Assembly (NCBI GenBank): GCA_002011215.1
Contig: MTML01000042.1
Location: 62,001-126,000, forward strand
DNA length: 64,000 bases
Direction of reading: 5' to 3'
Source: Archaeoglobus sp. JdFR-24
Lineage (GTDB): Archaea > Halobacteriota > Archaeoglobi > Archaeoglobales > Archaeoglobaceae
The notes under the pieces were generated by a model, which saw only the letters and a list, made by a program, of their open reading frames with translations, made no database searches and had not been told where the DNA came from. Of this stretch, positions 7,696 to 17,468 are shown in pieces. Position numbers and translations under genes: made by a program. Position 1 is the stretch's first letter; each line of letters starts with the position of its first letter.

Positions 7696-10600
7696 TTTTT
7701 ATGCCGCCTCCCAAACAACAAAACTGCCGAAATGGAAACCAGCCATAATAATGCCTCAAAACCCGGTATATTTCTTTCTTTCTCCTGGAATCCCTGTGTT
7801 TTCGGGGTATTTGAGGTTGTTGCTGGTGCTGGTTGTTTCAAAGACTGATTTGAGGATTTATTCATGGATTGATCTGACGGTTGCACTCCATATTGCATTG
7901 TAGATTCTTTTACCTTAGTTTCTTTGCTGAAATTCAGTTCAATCCACTTCTCTGGTTTGAGGGGGAATGGTTTTCCGAGAAGTGCAATTATCGCTGAAGA
8001 TGTCATATATCCGGGGTTTGATTTCTGGTGGGCTGTGTAGTAAAATGATCCATCGGGCTGCTGGAGAGACAGCAGGTGGTCGACAACACTTATATTATTT
8101 CTTTTCCACTCCAGAGGATTCTGTCCGCAAGCAATTATTGCCTGAATTATCCAGGAATCACTTGCAGCATTGCTTGATGAATTTCCGAAAAATTTGAACC
8201 CCCCATCTTCGTTCTGTCCGGTCCTCAGATAATTCAGGGCTTTGGCTATTACATCAGAACTGCTATCTTCTCCTGTTGCAATTAAAGCCTGGATGGCTGC
8301 TGCAGTATCATCATAGTCACTCGCCTCACCTGGAGCCCATCCAAAACCTCCATCCGGGTTCTGCTGAGACTTGAGCCAGTCAACCGTTCTGGAGACATCC
8401 TCACCACACACTTTGAGAGCCATCAACCCCCAGATTGTGGTATATGTGAAATCACCTATTTGACCGTTCTCTTTAACTTTCGATTTAAGCAACTCGACCA
8501 GATCAAACCCTCCAAAATCACTGGGATCCCTTCCAGCAGCATACACCGCAAGAATGGTTCTTGCATAGTCGGCAACCCCCATCTTGCCCGTTTCATTTTT
8601 CAGGTTCATTTCGATGTAGTCTATCGCAGAAATGTTATTCTTAACCCACCACTCAGGATTCTGTTTCGCAGCAACCATTGCCATGATTGCCCAGGACGTC
8701 TTTGAAATCGAACTGCTCTCTCCCGGGTTTGAAAAACCCCCATCATCATTCTGTAAACTCTTCAAATATCTGAGTGCATTTAATATAGCCTCATCTGTAA
8801 CGTTTAGGGGAAAAACCTGATCTTTATATCCTATTTCTGCTGCATTTTCTTTATTTGAGCCAATAACGACTTCTGGTGCGTTTACTATCAATTGTATTAC
8901 TGCCTGTGAAGTTTGAGGTGTGTCGTTGAGGGAAGTTGAATAATACCACCATATCACATCACCGTTTTTGATTGAATGCTTATCTGGAGCATCTGATGGA
9001 AGTTCATTGTTAACCTGATACATCCATCCACTGAATCCATCATTTTGAATCCCTGCGATTGAATTTACAAGCAGACCAAATCCATCATACCACGAATCAT
9101 CAACCAAAAACTGGAAACCAGCTGATTTGCTTGCAACATAAAGAGCTGAAAGAGCTGTGAGATTATCCACAGTATATGTGTTCTCACCAGCAGTTATGTT
9201 GAACGTTCCAGGAGAAATGTTGACTTTCAGCTTGTAGAGGACATTTGTCAGATTCACATGCATTATCATTCTGTATCTTGCTTTCTCAGCACTCACTCCC
9301 CATGGAGCATAATAAAACTCGACCACATCGTCCTCTTCAACTGTATAGCCTGCGGCACCAACAGATGGAGAAACTCCGTTCACAGTGTATAGCCAGTAGT
9401 GATTATTTTCTGGCGAGATGCCTGCTATACTTTCAACATACAGTCCCCAGCTGGTGTTTAAAATAGAAACGCTAAAATTACCTTTTTCTGCAGCCCTCAA
9501 AAGAGCTGAAAGAGCTGTGAAATTGTTTAGAGTTATCTTATCACCATCAATTACAAGACTTGCTATTCCGGGATTGAGCTCCACTTCTCCATCCCAGATT
9601 ATTTGTTTACCGAAACAACGGAGTTTGCCGTCATCTGCACCTATATACAGTCGACCATCATAAATGAAGGGTGATGACATTATGTTGTAGTAGCTTTCAG
9701 CTGGCGGATTGAGTGTGTACTTCCATATAAGCTCTCCATTAGAAGCATTGAGAGCATAAATTGTTCCATTTTTAGTGTTCGTTGCAAAATAAACCACATT
9801 GTCTGAGTATGCTGGGGACGAATCGATTTTTCCATTGGAACGGTAAACCCATATGACGTCTCCAGTTGACGCATTCATGCATACGATCTCTCCATCAGCA
9901 GTTCCAACATAAACTCTATCGAATGCTACCGCAGGAGTGGACATCGCCCCTTCCAGTTTTTTGCTCCATACTATGCCACCATCTGACAGATCTATTGCAT
10001 AAAACATATTGCTGGCTGCCAGAAAAACAAGATTGTCGTGGATGACGGGGCTGCTCTTCACCTCACCAATTTGTACACTCCATATCACTTCCCCTTTCTC
10101 GTTGAGGCAGTAAAGGGTTTTACCGCTGGTAGAATTGCCTACAAAAAGGACTCTCCCATCATAACCAACTGGGGAAGTGTAATGTGCGGTAGCATTGGTT
10201 GAAAAACTCCATTTTTCCTCGCCATTTAAATCGACTGCATGGAGCGTACCATCAGAGAATGAAACAACGTAAACAGTTCCATTGTAAACGAGGGGTGATG
10301 ATGCGACTCCCCACCATTGAGGATCGTTCTCCACCTTCAGTCTCCAGATAACCTCACCCGTAGTTCTGTTCAAGCAGTTCAGATATCCATCATAGGAACC
10401 GACAAAAATATAATCGCCTGTTACTGCTGCTGTCGACACCCCGTGTATATTCGAATTAACCCAATTTATTTCGCCTGTCAGGGCATCAATGCTGAAAAAA
10501 CCCGGGTTCCATTCTCCCCATCCCATCCAGTTGGAGATATAAACTGTATCATCAAAAATTACAGGGGATGCACCAACAAGGCCAGTGAGCTCAACTTCAA

Positions 10601-10769
10601 AAAGAACATCATCTGTTTTCGGTCCGGGATCTGTAAAGTTACCACTTCTTGTTCCATCAAAATGGAAGGTTGAAGCATTTGCCGTCTGCAATATCATTAA
10701 ACAAATAAGAATCAACACAAAAGAACCGGTTTTAACTCCAGAACACACTTTACCTTTCAAGCATGCCAT
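7692..10769 (-). CDS. Large anchored surface protein: PQQ propeller, two transcobalamin-C-like domains, alpha/alpha toroid, PGF-CTERM
   Basis: The start is ATG 10769 with GGTGGT four bases upstream. A GTG nine bases earlier lies inside that site. Numbering from the GTG: signal peptide to about 36; PQQ-type beta-propeller about 50-390 with repeats such as ALNASNGELIWKY; two DUF4430-like domains about 400-492 and 505-615, each with NLTALSAL or NFTALSAL and an xWLYxVNG-like core; terpenoid-cyclase-like repeats about 660-945 (LKSQQNPDGGFGW); a Ser/Gln linker; and PGFEALLWLVSISAVLLFG near the end, a PGF-CTERM sorting signal for archaeosortase. DUF4430 is the family of the transcobalamin/intrinsic factor C-terminal domain, and their alpha domain shares the toroid fold. 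I infer a cobalamin-capturing surface protein coupled to the BtuF-like gene. Confidence 0.8.
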   Translation of the reverse strand: MACLKGKVCSGVKTGSFVLILICLMILQTANASTFHFDGTRSGNFTDPGPKTDDVLFEVELTGLVGASPVIFDDTVYISNWMGWGEWNPGFFSIDALTGEINWVNSNIHGVSTAAVTGDYIFVGSYDGYLNCLNRTTGEVIWRLKVENDPQWWGVASSPLVYNGTVYVVSFSDGTLHAVDLNGEEKWSFSTNATAHYTSPVGYDGRVLFVGNSTSGKTLYCLNEKGEVIWSVQIGEVKSSPVIHDNLVFLAASNMFYAIDLSDGGIVWSKKLEGAMSTPAVAFDRVYVGTADGEIVCMNASTGDVIWVYRSNGKIDSSPAYSDNVVYFATNTKNGTIYALNASNGELIWKYTLNPPAESYYNIMSSPFIYDGRLYIGADDGKLRCFGKQIIWDGEVELNPGIASLVIDGDKITLNNFTALSALLRAAEKGNFSVSILNTSWGLYVESIAGISPENNHYWLYTVNGVSPSVGAAGYTVEEDDVVEFYYAPWGVSAEKARYRMIMHVNLTNVLYKLKVNISPGTFNITAGENTYTVDNLTALSALYVASKSAGFQFLVDDSWYDGFGLLVNSIAGIQNDGFSGWMYQVNNELPSDAPDKHSIKNGDVIWWYYSTSLNDTPQTSQAVIQLIVNAPEVVIGSNKENAAEIGYKDQVFPLNVTDEAILNALRYLKSLQNDDGGFSNPGESSSISKTSWAIMAMVAAKQNPEWWVKNNISAIDYIEMNLKNETGKMGVADYARTILAVYAAGRDPSDFGGFDLVELLKSKVKENGQIGDFTYTTIWGLMALKVCGEDVSRTVDWLKSQQNPDGGFGWAPGEASDYDDTAAAIQALIATGEDSSSDVIAKALNYLRTGQNEDGGFKFFGNSSSNAASDSWIIQAIIACGQNPLEWKRNNISVVDHLLSLQQPDGSFYYTAHQKSNPGYMTSSAIIALLGKPFPLKPEKWIELNFSKETKVKESTMQYGVQPSDQSMNKSSNQSLKQPAPATTSNTPKTQGFQEKERNIPGFEALLWLVSISAVLLFGRRHKK

Positions 10770-10778
10770 CTTTACCAC

Positions 10779-11067
10779 CTATAAAAAAACCTTCAAGAGA
10801 GGTATTTAAGATTATCTATATTTTTTGATATGTTATCAAATTTATCTGATTTACTTCAATCGATCCATAGATATATCGCGAAAAACAAAGCCATCTATTC
10901 AGTTTTAATCGTTTATCTGAGGAATTAGAATCGGTAATTCTTTAGATTATACTTTCATAAACTGTCAGACCGCATTTTTCCATTTGATATATTGTCCGGT
11001 TTAAAAATTTATTCGCAATCTAAATTCCAGATCAAAATACATTTATTTTTTCGGACTAAAAATTTTT
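10779..11067. promoter_or_regulatory. Divergent promoter gap
   Basis: This A+T-rich gap separates two divergent genes. For the minus gene, CTTAAATAC (reverse strand, about 10803-10812) is a plausible TATA box. For the plus gene, TACATTTATTTTTT at about 11037-11050 lies some 20-30 bases before the GTG, suggesting a leaderless mRNA. No further conserved element is visible. Confidence 0.4.
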
Positions 11068-12033
11068 GTGAACGAACTTTTGTTTACGCTGGCAAATAAA
11101 TTTGTTTATCTATTTACGAATATCTTTCCGGTTCTCATCATCGCAATAATTTTAGCTAATCTTTTGAACGATTTCGGGATAATAGGAAAGGTATCCTTTC
11201 TGGTCAGACCGATTGTAAAATTCTCCAGGCTACCTGAAGAAGCAGCTCTTTCGATTATCACTTTTATCGCAAGTGGAAGTGCCGGATATGCAATGCTTTC
11301 AGCCCTTCATGAAAGAGAGGTAATCGATGAAAGAGAGACGATAATCTCTTCCTTTGTAAGCAGCTTTTTTGGTTTTCTCAATCACCTCTTTATTTATTAT
11401 ATCCCTGTGGTTTTGCCGGTACTTGGTCTTTATGCAGGAGGAATTTTCATAACGGCAAGGCTTTTTGTTGGCATCTCTGTAACACTAACTGCTGTTATTA
11501 CCGGACATTTTATGCTCAAAGAAAGGAAATTTGAGATTAAAAAAACCAAAAAAATTCCAGAAATTCCAAAAGTAACAGAAAGTAAAAAAGATGTTTTGAG
11601 GCAATCCTTTAACAGATCAAAAAAGGCATTGAGTAAAATTTTAATCCGGTTTGTTATAGTTTATATGATTGTAGGTGTTGCATCCTTCTACGGTGTTTTT
11701 GATCTGTTGAAAGAAGCAGAATTCTCAAATCTGGTAAAGCTATCGCCTGAAGCCTCAGCCATCGTTGCTGTGGGTTTTGCTGACACAACCAGTGCGGTTA
11801 TAATGGCCGGTTCCATGTTAAAGGATCAAATGATTGGAGAAATAGAAGCAGTATCCGCTTTACTTCTTGCAAATGTGCTGTCTTTTTCCGTTGTTCTTGT
11901 CAGGCACTCTCTTCCAGGAAAAATCGCTTACTTCGGCGCAAGGCTTGGTACCAAAATAGCGATATATGGGGCATTTTTAAATATTGTTTATACAATTCTG
12001 GTTCTTTTTTTGCTTCATTCTTTAATGCTTTGA
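11068..12033 (+). CDS. Membrane protein with nucleoside-recognition (Gate) domains
   Basis: This 321-residue polytopic protein has two Gate-type halves, about residues 10-150 and 195-315, joined by a Lys-rich loop (KKTKKIPEIPKV). The first contains ASGSAGYAMLSAL and the second VGFADTTSAVIMAGS, typical of PF07670 proteins such as SpoIIIJ-unrelated SpmA/SpmB and nucleoside or ion carriers. The substrate is unknown. The start is GTG at 11068, placed by the TATA-like box upstream; there is no Shine-Dalgarno. It stands alone, convergent with trm56. Confidence 0.65.
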   Translation: MNELLFTLANKFVYLFTNIFPVLIIAIILANLLNDFGIIGKVSFLVRPIVKFSRLPEEAALSIITFIASGSAGYAMLSALHEREVIDERETIISSFVSSFFGFLNHLFIYYIPVVLPVLGLYAGGIFITARLFVGISVTLTAVITGHFMLKERKFEIKKTKKIPEIPKVTESKKDVLRQSFNRSKKALSKILIRFVIVYMIVGVASFYGVFDLLKEAEFSNLVKLSPEASAIVAVGFADTTSAVIMAGSMLKDQMIGEIEAVSALLLANVLSFSVVLVRHSLPGKIAYFGARLGTKIAIYGAFLNIVYTILVLFLLHSLML

Positions 12034-12060
12034 TTTCAGCTTTTGCCAGCGAATATTTTC

Positions 12061-12573
12061 TCAGTCTGCTTCCCTAACAATCTTCCCCCTTTCTGATGGA
12101 ATCACCTTCATCCTTGCATCATCGAACTTGATTTCAAAAGTTTTTCCAACTACTCTATCGAGAAATACTGCAAGGGCGGCAACTTCGCTGTGGGGTTGAT
12201 TTCCGATTGAAATATTGTAATCACAGAGTTCATAGACATCTGGAGGCACCTTTTCCGCCCCAACTATGACCAGAACCTTTTCACCCTTTTTGATCTCATT
12301 TATCCTCTCTGGAAGTGGAATTCCATACATTGTAAGATGAACCTTGACACCATCGAATTTTTTTAAAAAACTCCTCCACTCATTCACAACCTCTATGAAA
12401 AATTCTCCACCCCATCTTGATGTAACGTCTCTAACCTTGCTGAAGAGCACATCATCTTTTGTGTTGAAGTATATTCCTTCCGCACCAAGAGCCCTTGCTG
12501 TGAGAGCCACGTGGGTGGAAATTCTTTTATCTCTTTCTGGCCTGTGACCCAATCTGAGCACGTATACCTTCAT
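12061..12573 (-). CDS. trm56: tRNA (cytidine(56)-2'-O)-methyltransferase
   Basis: This 170-residue protein starts with VYVLRLGHRPERDKRISTHV, the signature of archaeal aTrm56, a SPOUT-class methyltransferase that modifies C56 in the T loop using SAM. The knotted C-terminal half shows VLVIVGAEKVPPDVYELCD and ISIGNQPHSEVAALAVFLDR. Length is normal. It diverges from tgtA, another tRNA-modification gene, across 205 bases. Confidence 0.9.
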   Translation of the reverse strand: MKVYVLRLGHRPERDKRISTHVALTARALGAEGIYFNTKDDVLFSKVRDVTSRWGGEFFIEVVNEWRSFLKKFDGVKVHLTMYGIPLPERINEIKKGEKVLVIVGAEKVPPDVYELCDYNISIGNQPHSEVAALAVFLDRVVGKTFEIKFDDARMKVIPSERGKIVREAD

Positions 12574-12778
12574 TTTATCACTTTTATGGTTTTATCCCGT
12601 TAACTGGATTTTTACAGTTTATGGATTCTTTGTTTAATTCTGGTTTAACTTTGAGTCATCTTTGATCAGACTTTATTTTTAACTTTACTCTCCGACGTTT
12701 TGCTGTTATCCTGCTCACGACCCTACCACTCACACTTCCAGCTAAATTATTTTATATGCTGACAGCCTCCTCCACCCA
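12574..12778. promoter_or_regulatory. Divergent promoters of trm56 and tgtA
   Basis: On the plus strand a TATA-like AAATTATTTTATATG at about 12744-12758 ends 20 bases before the tgtA ATG, which has no Shine-Dalgarno, so tgtA is probably leaderless. Nothing else stands out. Confidence 0.4.
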
Positions 12779-14257
12779 ATGAAAGAAAAATTTGAGGTTA
12801 TGCATAAAGATGTGATGGGGAGGATTGGAAAGCTCTACACACCTCATGGCACTGTCGAAACTCCCACTTTAATGCCAGTCATCAATCCGAATATTGATTT
12901 CATACCCACTAAAAAAATGCGGGAATTTGGGACGGAGATAGTCATAACAAACTCTTACATAATTTACAGAACTCCTGAACTCAGAAACAGAGCAATTGAA
13001 AAGGGCGTTCATGCCCTCATCGAGAGTGATCTTCCGGTAATGACTGACAGCGGTAGTTATCAGCTTATGGTTTACGGTGATGTCGAGATTACAAATACAG
13101 CCATAGTTGAATTTCAGAATAAAATAAAGTCTGACATAGTTGTTCCTCTTGACATACCATCTCTACCGGATGTGGACAGGTTAAAGGCGGAAGAAGATCT
13201 CAGAATAACTCTTGAGAGGGAAAGGGAAGCCATAACTCTCCACTCTGAAATTGGCAACGGAAGATTAATATCTGCACCAATTCAGGGGTCAACGTATCTT
13301 GATTTGAGGAGGAAAAGTGCTGAAGAAGCATCCAGACTTGGTGCAGATTTCTATCCGATCGGAGGAGTCGTACCATTGATGGATGAATACAGGTTTTTAG
13401 ATGTCGTTCAGATAATTCTCGAGGTAAAATCCGTTTTACCACCATCCGCTCCAGTTCACCTTTTTGGAGCGGGTCACCCGATGATATTCGCAATGGCTGT
13501 TGCTCTGGGATGTGACTTCTTTGACTCAGCCGCATATGCACTTTATGCAAAGGATGATCGATATCTGACAGTTTATGGAACAAAAAAATTGGAGGAATTG
13601 CATTATTTCCCATGTAGCTGTCCTGTTTGCTCAGAATATATGCCAGCAGAGTTGAGAAAAATCCAGAAAGATGAAAGAGAACTCATTATTGCAGAACATA
13701 ATCTTTATGCAAGTTTTGAGGAAATTAGAACAATTAAACAGGCTATTAGGGAAAAATCTCTGTTTGAGCTGGTTGAAAGCAGGATCAGAGGCCACCCATA
13801 TCTCGTCTCTGGCTGGAGACAGATCAGAAAGTATGGCAGGATTCTGGAACTTTACGACCCCTCATCCAAACAAGGATTCTTCCACACGGGAATAGAAGGC
13901 AACTACAGACCTGCAGTTACGAGACATCATGAGAGAGTCCTCAACGTAGAGCTCGATCTTAAAGATATATATGTAATCAGTACGGATGAATCCGGTAAAG
14001 CCGACTTCTACCTGAAACCGGCTTTTGGGGTTGTACCTGCAACAATAAGTGAGATATATCCTGCGGGACATGCAGAAATGCCGGAGGAGGTTGAAATAGA
14101 GTCGATTTTGACAGGAATTAAAGGATTAATTAACTTCTTGAACCATCACAGTGATAAAAAATTTAGGTTATATATAGATGAGGTGTGGGATGAGTGTTTA
14201 AAAACCTACAATCTGAAGCTACCTGATAATGTTCAGATTGAAAAATTGAGAGAGTAA
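12779..14257 (+). CDS. tgtA: Archaeal tRNA-guanine transglycosylase
   Basis: This 492-residue protein exchanges G15 of archaeal tRNAs for preQ0, the first committed step of archaeosine formation. The catalytic TIM barrel includes MTDSGSYQLM (with the active-site Asp) and PIQGSTYLDLRRKSAEEA. The zinc-binding CSCPVC is near residue 279, followed by a His-containing helix. The C-terminal 130 residues match the arcTGT-specific C1/C2 part. A full PUA domain is not evident here, but arcS downstream has one. Start is a leaderless-type ATG. Confidence 0.93.
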   Translation: MKEKFEVMHKDVMGRIGKLYTPHGTVETPTLMPVINPNIDFIPTKKMREFGTEIVITNSYIIYRTPELRNRAIEKGVHALIESDLPVMTDSGSYQLMVYGDVEITNTAIVEFQNKIKSDIVVPLDIPSLPDVDRLKAEEDLRITLEREREAITLHSEIGNGRLISAPIQGSTYLDLRRKSAEEASRLGADFYPIGGVVPLMDEYRFLDVVQIILEVKSVLPPSAPVHLFGAGHPMIFAMAVALGCDFFDSAAYALYAKDDRYLTVYGTKKLEELHYFPCSCPVCSEYMPAELRKIQKDERELIIAEHNLYASFEEIRTIKQAIREKSLFELVESRIRGHPYLVSGWRQIRKYGRILELYDPSSKQGFFHTGIEGNYRPAVTRHHERVLNVELDLKDIYVISTDESGKADFYLKPAFGVVPATISEIYPAGHAEMPEEVEIESILTGIKGLINFLNHHSDKKFRLYIDEVWDECLKTYNLKLPDNVQIEKLRE

Positions 14258-14447
14258 TCAGAACAAAGCATAAACAAATAAGCAGGATTAAGTATCAACG
14301 ATGGGGAAATGTTAAAGGAAAATTTGGAAATTGATAAGAAGATGAATTATTAGGGAAATGAAGATAAGTGAAAGGAGATCAATAATTCAAAAAGATATAA
14401 GATGGATCCTGGTGAGCTGATATGCTATATAGCAGGTGAATATGGTT

Positions 14448-16097
14448 ATGGAAGTGGAAACCTATCTTATCAAGAGAGACGGATGGGCAAGAATAGCTGA
14501 ATTCAGGATTGAAAATCGCAGTTATATCTCTCCGTCTGTTATCGACATTCAAAATCAATTCCTGGATGAGTTAAATTTTGATCTGGTTCCTTACAGTCTC
14601 AAGGATTTTGATCCGGAAAGATTCAACAGGCTTTTTTCTGAAGACGAGAACTTCATAATTGGAACCGGACTTCATGTTCTTCCACCATCCAGACTTGTTG
14701 AATTTCTTATTGAGCTCAGATCTAAAAGCTATTTCAAACCACTCTATGTTCCTGCTCTCGCCACACCTCAAAATCTCCCGGTTCTCGCTTACTTCGGTGT
14801 TGATTTTGTGGATGACATTATACCTTTGATGGCAGCCTACAAGAAATATTACCTGCTGGAAAACGGTTACTTTATGATTGATAGGCTTAAAGAAATTCCA
14901 TGCTCATGTGAAGCCTGCAGGGGACTGAAAACTGAAGAGAGACGAGAAATGAGTGAAAAGAGGAAAGTCGATTTGCTTAAAAAGCATAATTGTTTGAAGC
15001 TTGAAGAACAGGCAATTCTCGTCAGGGAACATATAAGGAATGGAACTCTGAGAAATTTTGTCGAAACAAGGGTTAAAAGCAAACCTGAACTGACTGTAAT
15101 GTTGAGAAAAGCCGACCAGAGAATGGATTTTTTTGAAAAAACCCATCCAAGGTTTAAGAGAAGCACGATCTTCACGACAGCACTTGAGTCCTTCAGCCGG
15201 CCCGAAATCGTGTTCTTTCTTAAAAGAATTGCAGAAGTTTACGAACCATCGTCTGAAACTCTCCTGCTACTCCCTTGCACAGCAAGAAAGCCTTATTCTC
15301 TCTCAAAAACACACCGGTTGATCAGGAACTCGCTGGGAGGTTTGCTCAAAGGTATTGATGAGATAATAATATCTTCTCCTCTCGTGTGCCCAAGGGAATT
15401 TGAGCTAACATATCCAGCCATGGCATATGATACACCTGTTACAGGAATATGGGGCGACGAAGAAGTGGATTTTGTGGCTGAAAATCTTGCAAAACTGATA
15501 AAAAAGGATTTTGACAGAATTATCGCTCATGTTGAGGGCGGATACAGAAAGGTAGTGGAAAAAGCTGCGAAAATTGCTGGATTTGAACCGATTTTCACCG
15601 CAGAAGGACAATCGATTAAAAATCTGAAAAAAGAACTTGAGAAATCTGTTAGAGTTAAAAAAGACAGTTATCTTTCCTTATTCAGACATATGTTCAGATA
15701 TCAGTTTGATGCTGAGCTTGATGATTTTCTGGATGATGATTTTCTGGACAGCTACAAAATTAAGGGTAAATACCCAAATCTCATGCTGTTTCAGAAGGAG
15801 AGGGTTTTGAGAGTTGACATGAATTACGGTATGCTTGATGTGGATCTGCAATTAGCTCAAAAACTGATAGAAATGAAAAGTTATACTGTCAAAATAGGGG
15901 ATTTTGAGCCAAAAGGGACAATTTTCTCGGCCGGTGTAGAAAAGGCGGATGAAAGGATCAGACCCAATGATATCGTTTTCTTTGAGAATGATAATTTTAT
16001 AGGTGTTGGAAGAGCCTTCATGACAGGAAATGAAATGATGGAAGCTGAAAAGGGTGTGGCTGTGGAGGTAAAAAGAAAGAAGAAAAGGAGTACATAA
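14448..16097 (+). CDS. arcS: Archaeosine synthase (TgtA2)
   Basis: About 549 residues, paralogous to tgtA but lacking its catalytic barrel motifs. The middle has PCTARKPYSLSKTH, diagnostic of ArcS, which converts preQ0 in tRNA toward archaeosine. A CSCEAC motif sits near residue 155. The C-terminal ~75 residues (from VLRVDMNYG) form a PUA RNA-binding domain ending in a basic tail. GTG 14436, ATG 14442 and ATG 14448 are all in frame. GGTG at 14435-14438 fits ATG 14448 best. It forms a pathway pair with tgtA, 190 bases apart. The purine-rich gap between them shows no further element. Confidence 0.9.
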   Translation: MEVETYLIKRDGWARIAEFRIENRSYISPSVIDIQNQFLDELNFDLVPYSLKDFDPERFNRLFSEDENFIIGTGLHVLPPSRLVEFLIELRSKSYFKPLYVPALATPQNLPVLAYFGVDFVDDIIPLMAAYKKYYLLENGYFMIDRLKEIPCSCEACRGLKTEERREMSEKRKVDLLKKHNCLKLEEQAILVREHIRNGTLRNFVETRVKSKPELTVMLRKADQRMDFFEKTHPRFKRSTIFTTALESFSRPEIVFFLKRIAEVYEPSSETLLLLPCTARKPYSLSKTHRLIRNSLGGLLKGIDEIIISSPLVCPREFELTYPAMAYDTPVTGIWGDEEVDFVAENLAKLIKKDFDRIIAHVEGGYRKVVEKAAKIAGFEPIFTAEGQSIKNLKKELEKSVRVKKDSYLSLFRHMFRYQFDAELDDFLDDDFLDSYKIKGKYPNLMLFQKERVLRVDMNYGMLDVDLQLAQKLIEMKSYTVKIGDFEPKGTIFSAGVEKADERIRPNDIVFFENDNFIGVGRAFMTGNEMMEAEKGVAVEVKRKKKRST

Positions 16098-16129
16098 GTA
16101 ATTTAAACCTCCCCATTCATCTGATATAT

Positions 16130-16345
16130 ATGAGACCTGACCTCATCGTATTCGGGATTGCACTCATAATAATCGGGTTATCCATCCTGACGATCTCAAG
16201 TTATGGTGGTAATGCGGAGTATGGAGGAATAATTCTCATTGGCCCATTTCCTATAGTTTTTGCCTCCTCACCCGATATGGCTGTTCTCAGTTTGATGGCA
16301 GGTGTAATCATGATTCTGCTCGTAATGTTCTTTAGAATGAGGTGA
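16130..16345 (+). CDS. Small membrane protein, DUF131 family
   Basis: A 71-residue protein with two hydrophobic helices around a central GGIILIGPFPIVFASS, the recognisable DUF131 core (archaeal, function unknown). It starts 32 bases after arcS and is followed five bases later by a second DUF131 protein. Confidence 0.75.
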   Translation: MRPDLIVFGIALIIIGLSILTISSYGGNAEYGGIILIGPFPIVFASSPDMAVLSLMAGVIMILLVMFFRMR

Positions 16346-16349
16346 TCTC

Positions 16350-16697
16350 ATGCTGGAGGTTATTGGTATCCTACTGATCTTTGCAGGTTTGTTTCTCGTT
16401 TTTAAGGGTTTAACCTCTGCAGATACTTTTTATCAGGAATATGAGGATTTTGATACCGAAGAAACCATGCATCCAAAAACAGTTAGAAGATATGCAGATA
16501 TTGAGGATGAACTGTATCCGGATGAACAGTATGAATATGGAAAACAGAAAAGGGCAAAAGTCAGGGGTGGTGGGGTAATACTGATTGGCCCAATCCCGAT
16601 CGTTTTCGGAGACTCGAAATATGCGTTCTGGCTTGTGTTGCTGACTATAATTTTGATGCTTCTATCTTTGCTCATTATGTTTTCTGGAAATATTTAA
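16350..16697 (+). CDS. Membrane protein, DUF131 family, with acidic insert
   Basis: A 115-residue protein. After an N-terminal helix it has an acidic, Tyr-rich stretch (about 28-66), then the DUF131 core GGGVILIGPIPIVFGDSK and a C-terminal helix. Tandem arrangement with the 71-residue paralogue suggests they work as a pair in the membrane. Function unknown. Confidence 0.75.
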   Translation: MLEVIGILLIFAGLFLVFKGLTSADTFYQEYEDFDTEETMHPKTVRRYADIEDELYPDEQYEYGKQKRAKVRGGGVILIGPIPIVFGDSKYAFWLVLLTIILMLLSLLIMFSGNI

Positions 16698-16759
16698 GGA
16701 AATGTTTATGCCGTGCTAAGGGAATTAAGGAATGAAAATTTGAAGGGGAAGGTGGAAAC

Positions 16760-17350
16760 GTGGAATCTGCCATTTGGTATTTTGAAAGACCCGGTATGCA
16801 GAATACAGAAAAGACAATCCAGCTTGCAGTTGAAAGGGCAACGGAACTTGAATTAAATTACATTGTTGTGGCATCCTCTACAGGGAAAACAGCGATGAAA
16901 ACCCTTGAGGAGATTGAAAGCAAAAACAGAAAGCTCCAACTTGTGGTTGTGACGTATCACAGAGGTTTTCTCAGAGAAGGTGAAGACTCAATGGGTCCCG
17001 AGATTGAAAGAGAACTTCTTGAGAATGGAGTAAAGGTTGTGAGGCAGTCCCACATCCTGTCCGGACTGGAGAGGAGCATAAGCAGAAAACTGGGGGGAGT
17101 ATCGAGGACAGAGGCAATTGCGGAAGCGTTGAGATCTCTGTTTGGTCACGGATTGAAGGTATGTGTTGAGATTGCTGTGATGGCTGCTGACAGCGGTGCA
17201 ATTCCAATTGAAGAAGTGATCTCGATCGGTGGGAGGAGCAGGGGGGCAGACACAGCAGTCGTTATCAGGCCAGCTCATATGAATAATTTCTTCGATATGC
17301 AGATCAGAGAGATCATCTGTATTCCCAGGGAAAAAAGGAAAAAAGGATGA
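16760..17350 (+). CDS. Stand-alone pyruvate-kinase C-terminal-domain-like protein
   Basis: A 196-residue protein with the PK_C fold ([20 protein letters not shown] near residue 26). The catalytic barrel of pyruvate kinase is absent, so it is not a pyruvate kinase. Such stand-alone domains are common in archaea and may bind an effector. The start is GTG at 16760, with GGTGG at 16751-16755. Function unknown. Confidence 0.7.
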   Translation: MESAIWYFERPGMQNTEKTIQLAVERATELELNYIVVASSTGKTAMKTLEEIESKNRKLQLVVVTYHRGFLREGEDSMGPEIERELLENGVKVVRQSHILSGLERSISRKLGGVSRTEAIAEALRSLFGHGLKVCVEIAVMAADSGAIPIEEVISIGGRSRGADTAVVIRPAHMNNFFDMQIREIICIPREKRKKG

Positions 17351-17400
17351 AAAGATAAAATAAAATGAGAATTTGCTATTTTAGAGCAGGAAAGATATAC

Positions 17401-17439
17401 TGGGGGTGTGCAAGTCTCAGGGTACTTCCAGAACCCCCA
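17401..17439. other. GC-rich hairpin between convergent genes
   Basis: TGGGGGT at 17401-17407 pairs with ACCCCCA at 17433-17439, and AAGT (17412-17415) with ACTT (17424-17427) inside it. It lies between the 3' ends of the PK_C-like gene and rps15. It could be a two-way terminator or a small structured RNA. Confidence 0.4.
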
Positions 17440-17468
17440 AACTTATTTAACAAAAATTAATTTTAGGT

